Positions 1 to 6,969 of a DNA stretch of 15,888 nt are shown piece after piece; the first letter of the stretch is position 1; each line of letters opens with the position of its first letter. Source of the DNA: an uncultured Chthoniobacterales bacterium (GTDB lineage: Bacteria > Verrucomicrobiota > Verrucomicrobiia > Chthoniobacterales > CAKUMP01); assembly GCA_934667795.1 (NCBI GenBank), contig CAKUMP010000025.1, positions 1 to 15,888 on the forward strand. The letters run 5' to 3'. Position numbers and translations under genes: made by a program. The notes beneath the pieces are model-generated. The model was given only the letters and a program-made list of their open reading frames with translations. It did not search any database and was not told the DNA's origin.

Positions 1-4
1 ACAG

Positions 5-166
5 ACTCCAAAGCCCCCGCCGCCCCCGCCGCCCCCTCCGCCCCCAAAGCCCCCAAAGCCCCCAAAGCCCCCAAAGCCCCCAAAGCCCCCAAAGCCCCCA
101 ATGTCCCCAATGTCCCCAATGTCCCCAATGTCCCCAATGTCCCCAAAGTCCCCAAAGTCCCCAATG
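5..166. repeat. 9-bp minisatellite, 18 units, G4-prone on minus strand
   Basis: Eighteen consecutive 9-bp units run without interruption and form blocks of variants: one actccaaag, two cccccgccg, one ccccctccg, six cccccaaag, one cccccaatg, four tccccaatg, two tccccaaag and one tccccaatg. The block structure indicates local unit duplication. The minus strand carries a run of four or more G in most units with about 5-nt loops, a strong G-quadruplex pattern. All 69 codons of frame 1 (bases 1-207, stop at 208-210) are open and would encode Ala-Pro-Lys/Pro-Asn-Val repeats. A stop-free 9-bp unit keeps a frame open by default, so this is weak evidence for coding, but the C-terminus of an upstream gene cannot be excluded. 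Confidence 0.93.
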
Positions 167-220
167 ATTTCCTGATAAAAGCGAGTGACTCGAACAACCC
201 GAACGATTAGAATACAGGAA

Positions 221-1906
221 ATGAAATTAGTGGTATCGCAGATCATGCAGTTTTTGCGTCCGGGAAGTAATCGCAAGAACGTGGCGTTACTGGGACGGTT
301 TTTGATTTTGTTGTTGTTGATTGTGGTGTTGTTCAGTGTATTTTTCCATGTGTTGATGCGCTGGGAAGGGAGGGAGTTTTCCTGGTGGACAGGGGTGTAC
401 TGGACATTGACGGTGATGTCCACATTAGGGTTTGGCGACATCACATTCGGGTCTGATCTGGGGCGTTTTTTTTCGATTGTGGTATTGCTGACAGGCATGG
501 TGTTTCTGTTGATGTTGATGCCCTTTACATTTATTGAGTTTTTTTACTCTCCCTGGATGCGACTGCAGCAGGAACGACGTGCGCCACGTCAGGTGCCAAA
601 GGAAATGCAGGGGCATGTGGTTTTGATTTCGGATGATCCGGTGGCAATGGGGCTGATTGGAAAATTGAAGCAGTACGGGTACCCTTATGTGCTGGTAGAG
701 GAAGACTTACAGAAGGCGTTGGTTTTGCATGATAAAGGGATCGATGTGGTCGTCGCAGACTTGAAAGACGAGGAAAGTTATCAGGCCCTGGGGCTGGAAC
801 GGGCTGCGATGCTGGCATTGACGGGGACCGATGTGGAAAATACCAATGTGACATTCTCCGCACGCAATTTTTCAGAAAACCTGACGATTGTGGCGACCGC
901 CAACTCCCAGGATTCGTTAGGCGTTTTAAAATTAGCCGGAGCGAATCATGTCGTGCGCCTCGGAGACCTTCTGGGGGCTTCACTGGGACGGCGTACCATC
1001 GGAGGAGATGCCCAGGCACATTTGATTGGAGAATTAGGGGAAATTAAAATTGCGGAAGCCATGGTGATCGATACCCCGTTGGTCGGGAAAAAGTTAAAAG
1101 AGACGAAATTACGGGAATCGACCGGAGTAACAGCGATTGGTTTATGGGAGCGAGGGAAGTTTCGTTTACCCATGCCGGAGGACGTGATTGAACCGAGCAC
1201 AGTGCTGGTGCTGGCTGGGACGCAGGAAGAAATCAATCGATATAACGAATTATTATGTATTTACCGTCGTTCGCACGGGCAGGTGGTGATTGTGGGAGCG
1301 GGACGGGTTGGACGGGCGACAGGACACACATTGGCGGATCTCGGGATTGAGTATCGAATTATTGATCCGGACCCGAAAAGAATTCTGAATCGGGAAAATT
1401 ATATTCTGGGGAGTGCCGCAGATCCGGATATTCTGGAAGAGGCCGGCATCCATGATGCGCCAGCGGTGATCATTACCCCACGCGAAGATGACCTGAACAT
1501 TTATCTGACCATTTATTTAAGAAAATTGCGGCCGGACATTCAGATTATTGCGCGCGCCACCCAGGAATCGAACATTAACCGTCTGCATCGTGCAGGTGCG
1601 GACTTTGTGATGTCGTATGCCTCGATCGGGGCAAATATCTTTTTTAATTTATTAAGAAAAGGAAATATTCTGATGGTCGCAGAGGGCTTGAACGTGATTC
1701 GGATTCCGGTTCCGGATGGGCTGATCGGGAAATCGTTAATGGAATCCCAGATCCGGGAAAAAAGCGGGTGCAGCGTGATTGCCATCCGCAAAAATGAAGA
1801 AACCATCCGGAATCCCTCCCCGACACACGAATTTTCCAAAGGAGAAGATCTGGTCCTGATCGGAACCGTAGAAGCCGAAGAAACCTTCTTTGAGGAATTT
1901 AATTGA
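221..1906 (+). CDS. Two-TM potassium channel with two RCK (TrkA-N/TrkA-C) modules
   Basis: This is an inner-membrane K+ channel whose gate is probably controlled by cytoplasmic RCK domains. Numbered from the ATG at 221 (561 aa), TM1 spans about 26-46, the pore loop contains the filter TLGFGD at 68-73 (a common variant of TVGYGD), and TM2 spans about 80-106. The first RCK begins near 131 and has lost the GxGxxG nucleotide motif (VVLISDDPVAMG). A TrkA-C-like domain follows at about 280-340. A second RCK has an intact VVIVGAGRVGR at 355-365, and a second TrkA-C domain ends the protein. Other possible starts are GTG 185 and ATG 245. The GTG start would add TRTTRTIRI, which continues the 9-bp periodicity of the upstream repeat, so I prefer 221. 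An AGGA lies almost against that ATG, and no well-spaced Shine-Dalgarno is visible for any candidate. The stop codon is one base from REPIN copy 1. Confidence 0.9.
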   Translation: MKLVVSQIMQFLRPGSNRKNVALLGRFLILLLLIVVLFSVFFHVLMRWEGREFSWWTGVYWTLTVMSTLGFGDITFGSDLGRFFSIVVLLTGMVFLLMLMPFTFIEFFYSPWMRLQQERRAPRQVPKEMQGHVVLISDDPVAMGLIGKLKQYGYPYVLVEEDLQKALVLHDKGIDVVVADLKDEESYQALGLERAAMLALTGTDVENTNVTFSARNFSENLTIVATANSQDSLGVLKLAGANHVVRLGDLLGASLGRRTIGGDAQAHLIGELGEIKIAEAMVIDTPLVGKKLKETKLRESTGVTAIGLWERGKFRLPMPEDVIEPSTVLVLAGTQEEINRYNELLCIYRRSHGQVVIVGAGRVGRATGHTLADLGIEYRIIDPDPKRILNRENYILGSAADPDILEEAGIHDAPAVIITPREDDLNIYLTIYLRKLRPDIQIIARATQESNINRLHRAGADFVMSYASIGANIFFNLLRKGNILMVAEGLNVIRIPVPDGLIGKSLMESQIREKSGCSVIAIRKNEETIRNPSPTHEFSKGEDLVLIGTVEAEETFFEEFN

Positions 1907-1907
1907 T

Positions 1908-2027
1908 TTTGGAGTGCGGCGGTTTCCGCCGCTTTGGATCATAGCGAACGGGATGTACGAACAACCTTCGCCTGACGAAACTCCAGCGTTGTTCGAACCA
2001 AAGCGGTGCAGAGCCCCGCACTCCAAA
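1908..2027. repeat. REPIN-like palindromic element, copy 1
   Basis: This 120-bp element starts TTTGGAGTGCGG and ends with the inverted counterpart CCGCACTCCAAA. The left end is a perfect hairpin, GCGGCGG-TTT-CCGCCGC, preceded by GGAG, the layout of REP sequences handled by REP-associated Y1 transposases. The right end is a degenerate inverted copy. The core has a CGAACAAC/GTTGTTCG inverted pair around a TTCG/CGAA centre. By hand alignment it differs from copy 2 at about 7 of 120 positions. It begins one base after the potassium-channel stop codon, so its hairpin may also affect the 3' end of that transcript. Confidence 0.9.
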
Positions 2028-2145
2028 TTCTTTTTCGATTCGGATTGAAACTATGGGCAGAAAAGAGGAGAATAAGGAGAAATAGCAATCATCAAGCCAC
2101 AAGGGAAGCAGCGCGAACAATCAATATTTTATCATAATAAATCAT

Positions 2146-3798
2146 ATGAAGTGTAGAGTGAACCATATCATTTTTGGAATATTATTAGGTGGAGTTGTCG
2201 TTTTTTCGGGATGCGGGAAGCCGGAGCAGGATGCGCGGAAAATGCTGGAGGAAGAGAATTACGCATATATGCCTGCGGATTTTGTACGTGCGGCAAGTCT
2301 GGGGGATGAACTGGCGGTAAAGAATTTTTTAGCGGCCGGGATGGATGTGAATGCGAAGGATACTGACGGACAAGTGGCATTGTTCAGTGCTGCTGAAAAA
2401 GGGTATTTGCCGATTGTGAAGATTCTGGTGGAAAATAAAGCGGAGATAGATATTCGGAACCGGGATGGCTGGACGCCATTGATGCTGGCAGCCTATAACA
2501 ACCGTTCATCCGTAGTGGAATATTTATTGTCTCAAAAAGCAGATCCTGAAAAGAAAGATAACAGTGGGTGGACGGCCCTGATGCAGGCAGTTTATAAGGG
2601 GCATGCGGAAAGTGTGGGCGTACTGGCTCCGTTAAATAAAGACAGCCTGGATCGCGGGTTGCTGGTGGCAGCACTGATGGGACATGGGAATGTGATTCGG
2701 GTATTATTGGATCAGGGGGCAGATATCAATGCACGGACGGAAAATGGAGAAACGCCCCTCATGCTGGCTGCGCAAAAGCACCGGGTAGATGTGGCTCAGA
2801 TCTTGTTGGCATCGGGCGCAGATAAATCGATTCAGGATGTCAGTGGAAAAACGGCAGAGGCGATCGCTTTGGAGCGGGGGCATCATGATCTGGCCGCGAT
2901 TATTGCGGAGGCGGCGATTATTGAAGCAAGAGCGCAGAGCACACCTCCGTCTGCGACACCGGGAACGACTCCTGTCGAGGCGGGTGAAGGCGTTGCAGGT
3001 ACAGGCCAGGAAACGGATGCAACCACAGGTGTTGCTCCTTCCGATGTCAACCAGGAGCCTCCTGCGGTCACTCAAGAGCCTCTTGCACAAAATAACACGG
3101 AAACCGGAACTCCTCCTGCTGGAACACCCACCACAGAAGCAACACCGGCAGGTACTCAGGATGAAAACGCAGCGATTGCAATGGGGGAAGCCTGGTTCAA
3201 AAAATATGGACTGGATATTTCCGACCCTTCCGTCCTGGACCAGGATCCGGATGGTGATGGCTATACGAACCGAGAAGAGTTTTTAGCGGATACGGATCCG
3301 ACGGATCCGGATAGTTCGCCACGGGTTGGAGGACAACTGACAATGGTTGAGTACAAGGAAGAAGTTCTGCCTTATGTGTTGGAAGGGATTTCCAATGGAC
3401 GCGCGAAAATTCGTAAAAAGACCAGCGGCGAGATCATTTATCTGAATGAAGGAGAAAGCCTGCCGGGGTATTCTCTCAAAGTGGAACGGGTACAAAGCCG
3501 TGGAATCAGTGAAAAAGATACAGGCAGGACATTTGATGTTTCGGAAGTCACCTTGCGGGATCCCGCTTCCGGCGGAACGACGCTTTTAGTGTCCGGAATG
3601 GAAGCCCGGAGCCCCAATAGTTCGGCTTTACTGGCAGTGGGAGATTCCGGTCAGACGATTCAGGTGAAACGGAATGAAGAATTTACGATGCCAGGAACAG
3701 GGGTCGCATTTCAAGTGACAGAGATCCGTCCGGATCAAGTTATTTTACGCGAAGTGGAATCGGGACGAATGCATACAGTGAAAAAAGTGGAGAACTAA
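2146..3798 (+). CDS. Ankyrin-repeat lipoprotein with TSP3/EF-hand-like calcium motif
   Basis: The 550-aa product starts with a lipoprotein signal: a basic N-terminus, hydrophobic residues 8-21 and the lipobox VFSGC with Cys23 as the predicted lipid-attachment site. About six to seven ankyrin repeats span residues 45-255 (for example DGWTPLMLAAYNN and NGETPLMLAAQKHR), a protein-binding scaffold. A Thr/Pro/Ala-rich linker covers about 262-340. A short helical segment (AWFKKYGLDISD) then leads into a calcium-binding motif of thrombospondin type 3/EF-hand type, DPDGDGYTNREEF at 367-379, followed by TDPTDPDS. The last 160 residues look beta-rich and contain two similar segments, each with a KxGE/RNEE-like turn; I do not recognise the family firmly. 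It probably acts at the periplasmic face of a membrane. No clear Shine-Dalgarno precedes the ATG. Function unknown; the domain calls are firm. Confidence 0.88.
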   Translation: MKCRVNHIIFGILLGGVVVFSGCGKPEQDARKMLEEENYAYMPADFVRAASLGDELAVKNFLAAGMDVNAKDTDGQVALFSAAEKGYLPIVKILVENKAEIDIRNRDGWTPLMLAAYNNRSSVVEYLLSQKADPEKKDNSGWTALMQAVYKGHAESVGVLAPLNKDSLDRGLLVAALMGHGNVIRVLLDQGADINARTENGETPLMLAAQKHRVDVAQILLASGADKSIQDVSGKTAEAIALERGHHDLAAIIAEAAIIEARAQSTPPSATPGTTPVEAGEGVAGTGQETDATTGVAPSDVNQEPPAVTQEPLAQNNTETGTPPAGTPTTEATPAGTQDENAAIAMGEAWFKKYGLDISDPSVLDQDPDGDGYTNREEFLADTDPTDPDSSPRVGGQLTMVEYKEEVLPYVLEGISNGRAKIRKKTSGEIIYLNEGESLPGYSLKVERVQSRGISEKDTGRTFDVSEVTLRDPASGGTTLLVSGMEARSPNSSALLAVGDSGQTIQVKRNEEFTMPGTGVAFQVTEIRPDQVILREVESGRMHTVKKVEN

Positions 3799-3862
3799 GA
3801 GAGAGTGATGAACGCCCCGTGGGAGTGTATTTTTTGGAGGAGATTCGTCGATCAGAGAAGAT

Positions 3863-4462
3863 ATGAAACCGATTGAATGTTACCTTCGGGTTGTGGATGT
3901 GTGTACCGCGTTACGTCCGGAGCAGATCTGGAGGGACAGTTCGTTGCCGCTGGAAGTGGATTTGGGGTGTGGGGATGGTGGGTTTCTGGTGCAGATGGCA
4001 GAACGTTTTCCGAAAAGAAATTTCCTGGGTGTCGAGCGGTTGCTGGGACGCGTGCGGAAAGCGTGTCGTCGGGGTGCGAGAATGGAGTTGAAGAACTACC
4101 GGATCATGCGGATGGAGATCGGGTATGCGGTGAAATATCTGTTGCCTCGCGGTGGGGTGGATGTGATGCATTATGCTTTTCCTGACCCTTGGCCGAAACG
4201 TCGCCACCAGGGGAGAAGATTTTTTCAACAAGAGACATTAGCGGAGATAGGAAATATCCTGAAACCGGGTGGAGAATTACGTTTGAGCACAGATCATGAC
4301 GGCTATTTTGAGCACATGTGTGAGGTTGCAAAACAGGGGAAAGCGTTTGTTGTCGAAGCATGGGAAGTGGAAAAAGATTACCCCATGACAGATTTTGAAC
4401 GATATTTTGCAGAACAGGGGATTGCTCCCCATCGATTACGGCTACGCCGTGTAGAGGAATGA
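3863..4462 (+). CDS. trmB: tRNA (guanine-N7-)-methyltransferase TrmB
   Basis: This enzyme uses S-adenosylmethionine to methylate G46 in the variable loop of tRNAs. At 199 aa it is a compact member of the family. The SAM-binding motif is EVDLGCGDGGFL (31-42), followed by GVERL. The family signature FPDPWPKRRHQGRRF lies at 106-120, and the closing TDFERYF at 176-182 supplies the conserved Thr and Glu of the active site. GGAGGAG at 3836-3842 is too far from the ATG (20 nt) to be a standard Shine-Dalgarno; the nearer GAGAAG is a weaker one. mpl starts four bases after the stop, so the two genes are very likely co-transcribed, though no direct functional link is known. Confidence 0.95.
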   Translation: MKPIECYLRVVDVCTALRPEQIWRDSSLPLEVDLGCGDGGFLVQMAERFPKRNFLGVERLLGRVRKACRRGARMELKNYRIMRMEIGYAVKYLLPRGGVDVMHYAFPDPWPKRRHQGRRFFQQETLAEIGNILKPGGELRLSTDHDGYFEHMCEVAKQGKAFVVEAWEVEKDYPMTDFERYFAEQGIAPHRLRLRRVEE

Positions 4463-4466
4463 TTTT

Positions 4467-5876
4467 ATGATAAAGGAAGTTTCGAAGATTCATTTTTTAG
4501 GGATATGTGGAACGGCAATGGGAGCGGTTGCTGCTGCTCTGCAGGAACGCGGATATGATGTGACCGGCGTAGATGAAGGCATTTACCCGCCGATGTCCAC
4601 ATTCCTGGAAGAAAAAGGAATAAAAATCCGGGCCGGGTTTTCTGCCGAGGCATTGCCGCCGGATGTCGATTTAGTGGTGATTGGAAATGCCATGAAACGC
4701 GGCAACCCCGAGGTGGAAGAAGTTTTGAACCGAAAAATGCACTATGTCTCGCTCCCGGAAGTCCTGAAGGAATTTTTCATGCGAGGGAAACACAACCTGG
4801 TGGTGACGGGAACACATGGGAAAACAACCACGACTTCGTTGCTGACATGGATTTTTGAATATGCGGGCAAGCAGCCGGGGTTCATGATCGGTGGAATCCC
4901 GGCCAATCTGGGGCAAGGGGCACGACTGAATGACAGCCCGTATTTTATTATCGAAGGAGATGAGTATGATACGGCGTTTTTTGATAAACGGTCGAAGTTC
5001 ATTCATTATCTTCCGGAGTTAGTGATTGTGAACAATGTGGAGTATGATCATGCGGATGTCTACAGTAATCTGGAAGAGATTAAAACGAGTTTCAGGAGGA
5101 TGCTGAACATCGTGCCGTCCAACGGGATGATTTTATTAAATGCGGATGATCCGGTCGCGGTGGAAGTCGCGGGGCATTGTCTGGCACCGATTGTAGAAGT
5201 GGGGTTTTCGGAGAATGCGGGGAACCAGATTCGCGATGTGGAATACAGCGTGGAGGGAAGCGGGTTTGTGTTGAATGGAGAAAAGTACTGGCTCCCGATG
5301 ATTGGAGAATTCAACATTCGAAATGCCGCAATGGCGATTTCAGCGGCGCGTGTTTATGGAGTTGAGGTGGAAGTGATTCAAAAGGCGCTGAAAGAGTTTC
5401 GGAGTGTGAAACGGCGTCAGGAATTGCGAGGAGAAGCCGGCGGTGTAAAGGTGATTGATGATTTCGGACATCACCCGACTGCGATTAAAGGGACGCTGCA
5501 GGCCTTGCGACATCAATACCCGGGGGCGCGGCTTTGGGCGGTTTTTGAGCCAAGGTCGAATACGACCAGAAGAGCCGTTTTTCAGGATCGTTTACCCGAC
5601 GCGCTTGGGTATGCGGATGGGGTGGTTTTATCCCAGGTCGCAAAACTGGAACAGATTCCGGTAGGAGAACGCCTGAACCCGGAAAAAGTGGTGAAAGATT
5701 TGGAAAAAGAAGGCGTGGAAGCGTATTATCTGGCTGGCGTAGAAGAAATTCTGGGAAAACTGGTGCAGGTGACACGCGCCGGCGATGTGGTGGTGGTTTT
5801 CAGTAATGGCGGGTTTGACGGGATCCATGGAAAACTGCTGAATGCGTTGGAAACCAAGGATAAAGGAGCGATATGA
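4467..5876 (+). CDS. mpl: UDP-N-acetylmuramate:L-Ala-gamma-D-Glu-meso-DAP ligase
   Basis: This murein-recycling ligase joins recovered tripeptide L-Ala-gamma-D-Glu-meso-DAP directly to UDP-MurNAc, using ATP, in the cytoplasm. The 469-aa length is usual for Mpl. The N-terminal Rossmann-like domain starts IHFLGICGTAMG. The central ATPase domain has the P-loop VTGTHGKTTTTSL (113-125). EGDEYDTAFFDKRSKF (163-178) and NNVEYDHADVY separate Mpl from MurC. The C-terminal domain carries DDFGHHPTAIKGTL and FEPRSNTTRRAVFQ. It implies meso-DAP peptidoglycan. Its last four bases, ATGA, contain the start of the next gene, which points to translational coupling. Confidence 0.96.
   Translation: MIKEVSKIHFLGICGTAMGAVAAALQERGYDVTGVDEGIYPPMSTFLEEKGIKIRAGFSAEALPPDVDLVVIGNAMKRGNPEVEEVLNRKMHYVSLPEVLKEFFMRGKHNLVVTGTHGKTTTTSLLTWIFEYAGKQPGFMIGGIPANLGQGARLNDSPYFIIEGDEYDTAFFDKRSKFIHYLPELVIVNNVEYDHADVYSNLEEIKTSFRRMLNIVPSNGMILLNADDPVAVEVAGHCLAPIVEVGFSENAGNQIRDVEYSVEGSGFVLNGEKYWLPMIGEFNIRNAAMAISAARVYGVEVEVIQKALKEFRSVKRRQELRGEAGGVKVIDDFGHHPTAIKGTLQALRHQYPGARLWAVFEPRSNTTRRAVFQDRLPDALGYADGVVLSQVAKLEQIPVGERLNPEKVVKDLEKEGVEAYYLAGVEEILGKLVQVTRAGDVVVVFSNGGFDGIHGKLLNALETKDKGAI
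5862..5868 (+). promoter_or_regulatory. Strong Shine-Dalgarno for the M14 peptidase, inside mpl
   Basis: AAAGGAG ends four bases before the ATG at 5873 and lies within the last codons of mpl. It is the clearest ribosome binding site in the window. It fixes the start of the peptidase gene at the ATGA overlap and supports coupled translation. Confidence 0.75.
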
Positions 5877-6643
5877 AGGAATTGTTTGAACTGACACAGC
5901 AGTCTCATGATTATGCCTGGCTGGTGAAGCGCTGGCGGGCCGCTGCAAAAGAGCAGAACCTGATCATGAAATCCATTGCGATGGTGGATGGACAGAAAAT
6001 TTACATGATCAAAAGCCGGAACTGGCAGGATGGTGGTGTGTATATTTCTGCCGGAGCACATGGCGATGAGGTGGCCGGCGGCGAAGGCGTGTTGCATTGG
6101 GTAGGACAACGAACAAAGCAGCAGAAAAAAGTCCCGCTCATGATTTTTCCTTGTTTAAACCCGTGGGGGTTGCAGGCAAATGTCCGTATGGATTCCACTG
6201 GACTGGACTTGAACCGGGCGTGGAATGTGACAGAAAATGCCGGAATTTGTGCCATAAAGGAAAATGTGGAAGGGCATAAATTTGCAGCATCTTTACATTT
6301 GCATGAAGACTACGATGCCCAGGGGATTTATTTGTACGAAGTCAAAGGACGAGTAACACAACGCGCCTGGGGCGATGAACTGATGCAGGAAGCAGGGAAA
6401 ATTATCCCGCCTGATCGCCGCGCATGGATTGAAGGCAGAAAAGCAAAAAATGGAGTCATTCGCGCCAGATTTACACAAAGTGTGATCGAAATGGCACCTG
6501 AAGCAATCTATCTATACGAAAAATTTGCCGAACGCTCATTCACCTTCGAAACTCCATCCGAATTCTCTCTCGACGCCCGCATCCGCGCCCAAGTCGCATT
6601 TCTTAACTCTGCGGTGGAAAAAGTTTTAGGAAATAATACGTAA
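5873..6643 (+). CDS. M14-family zinc carboxypeptidase, possible MpaA-like amidase
   Basis: This 256-aa protein has the fold signature of the M14 zinc peptidase/succinylglutamate desuccinylase group. AGAHGDEVAGGEG supplies the zinc ligands His63 and Glu66. LDLNRAW (111-117) supplies the substrate-binding Asn-Arg pair. SLHLHEDYDA supplies the third zinc ligand (His142 or His144), and TFETPS supplies the likely catalytic Glu226. There is no signal peptide, so it should act in the cytoplasm. The ATGA overlap with mpl suggests a role on murein peptides, like MpaA, which cuts the gamma-D-Glu-meso-DAP bond of the tripeptide that Mpl uses. That substrate is inferred from context only; a general aspartoacylase/desuccinylase-like enzyme remains possible. 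Confidence 0.85.
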   Translation: MKELFELTQQSHDYAWLVKRWRAAAKEQNLIMKSIAMVDGQKIYMIKSRNWQDGGVYISAGAHGDEVAGGEGVLHWVGQRTKQQKKVPLMIFPCLNPWGLQANVRMDSTGLDLNRAWNVTENAGICAIKENVEGHKFAASLHLHEDYDAQGIYLYEVKGRVTQRAWGDELMQEAGKIIPPDRRAWIEGRKAKNGVIRARFTQSVIEMAPEAIYLYEKFAERSFTFETPSEFSLDARIRAQVAFLNSAVEKVLGNNT

Positions 6644-6673
6644 AATGCATTGGCGCGGGAGCGCATAAATAAT

Positions 6674-6703
6674 CCAACGGTACGTTGGCCGACGTCCCGT
6701 TGG
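6674..6703. repeat. 30-bp near-perfect palindrome centred on GGCC
   Basis: The left arm CCAACGG (6674-6680) pairs with CCGTTGG (6697-6703), and ACGT pairs with ACGT inside them. By hand comparison 26 of 30 positions match the reverse complement. An alternative hairpin, CCAACG-GTA-CGTTGG (6674-6688), is perfect. The 9-mer CGACGTCCC at 6690-6698 recurs at 8097-8105 in another hairpin-like context. No T-run follows, so it is not a standard intrinsic terminator, although it lies just after the peptidase operon. Confidence 0.7.
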
Positions 6704-6755
6704 CAGTCGTGAAGTTCGTGTGGACATCAAGCCCGATGTAGGGTATCTTTCTTAT

Positions 6756-6895
6756 GGTGGTATGTTAATTCATTCATCAGGCTTCTGATTTATTTCAGAT
6801 CTCTGATTTATAACGCATTGCCGTTTTATTACGGAATCGTTCTTGCGGATAGGCTCTCACGAGCAGCCGCGTCAATAAATGATAAACATACCACC
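6756..6895. repeat. 140-bp segment with 11-bp perfect inverted ends
   Basis: GGTGGTATGTT (6756-6766) and AACATACCACC (6885-6895) are exact inverted repeats enclosing 118 bp with several nested stems. The size and ends resemble a small non-autonomous transposable element, but I see no target-site duplication. A structured leader upstream of the oxidoreductase is the main alternative. Confidence 0.6.
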
Positions 6896-6933
6896 CTTTT
6901 TCTTTTGAAATTCCTCCGAAACAAAAATTGTGA

Positions 6934-6963
6934 TTGCAGGGAAATGTTTACTGAACCTATAGT
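6934..6963 (+). promoter_or_regulatory. Candidate promoter of the Gfo/Idh/MocA gene, possibly leaderless
   Basis: TTGCAG (6934-6939) and TATAGT (6958-6963) are separated by 18 bp and resemble -35 and -10 boxes. Transcription would be expected to begin about 6-7 nt after the -10, at or next to the A of the ATG at 6970. No Shine-Dalgarno is present, which fits a leaderless message. This is based on consensus matching only. Confidence 0.4.
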
Positions 6964-6969
6964 TTTCAG

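Larger units (their letters stand above)
6644..6969. other. Gene-free 326-bp gap rich in palindromes
   Basis: No supportable gene lies here. From left to right it holds a small GCGC-GGGA-GCGC hairpin (6653-6664), a 30-bp imperfect palindrome (6674-6703), a 140-bp segment bounded by 11-bp inverted arms (6756-6895), and a candidate promoter for the oxidoreductase (6934-6963). Inside the 140-bp segment are further small hairpins, ATCAG-GCTT-CTGAT and TCAGA-TC-TCTGA. A stem GCGG..GCTC-TCAC-GAGC..CCGC lies near 6845-6870. Confidence 0.8.

Noticed and set aside
5..166. CRISPR array
   Set aside because: Units are 9 bp and contiguous, with no spacers and no cas genes.
1..210. Frame 1 coding for Ala-Pro-Lys/Pro-Asn-Val repeats
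   Set aside because: A stop-free 9-bp unit keeps frames open automatically, and no upstream sequence is available to support a gene. Kept only as an alternative in the repeat entry.
2053..2085. Ten-codon frame MGRKEENKEK upstream of the ankyrin gene
   Set aside because: It is too short, lacks a clear ribosome site and shows no link to the downstream gene.
2789..3286. 165-codon frame rich in Arg/Leu within the ankyrin gene
   Set aside because: It is a shifted frame over the ankyrin repeats and Thr/Pro linker, with a biased composition typical of frame shadows.
6653..6664. Intrinsic terminator after the M14 peptidase
   Set aside because: The GCGC-GGGA-GCGC stem has only four pairs and no T-run follows.
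6720..6785. Short open stretch reading REVRVDIKPDVGYLSYGG as a gene remnant
   Set aside because: It has no start, is very short and lies partly within the inverted-repeat element. I recognise no family.
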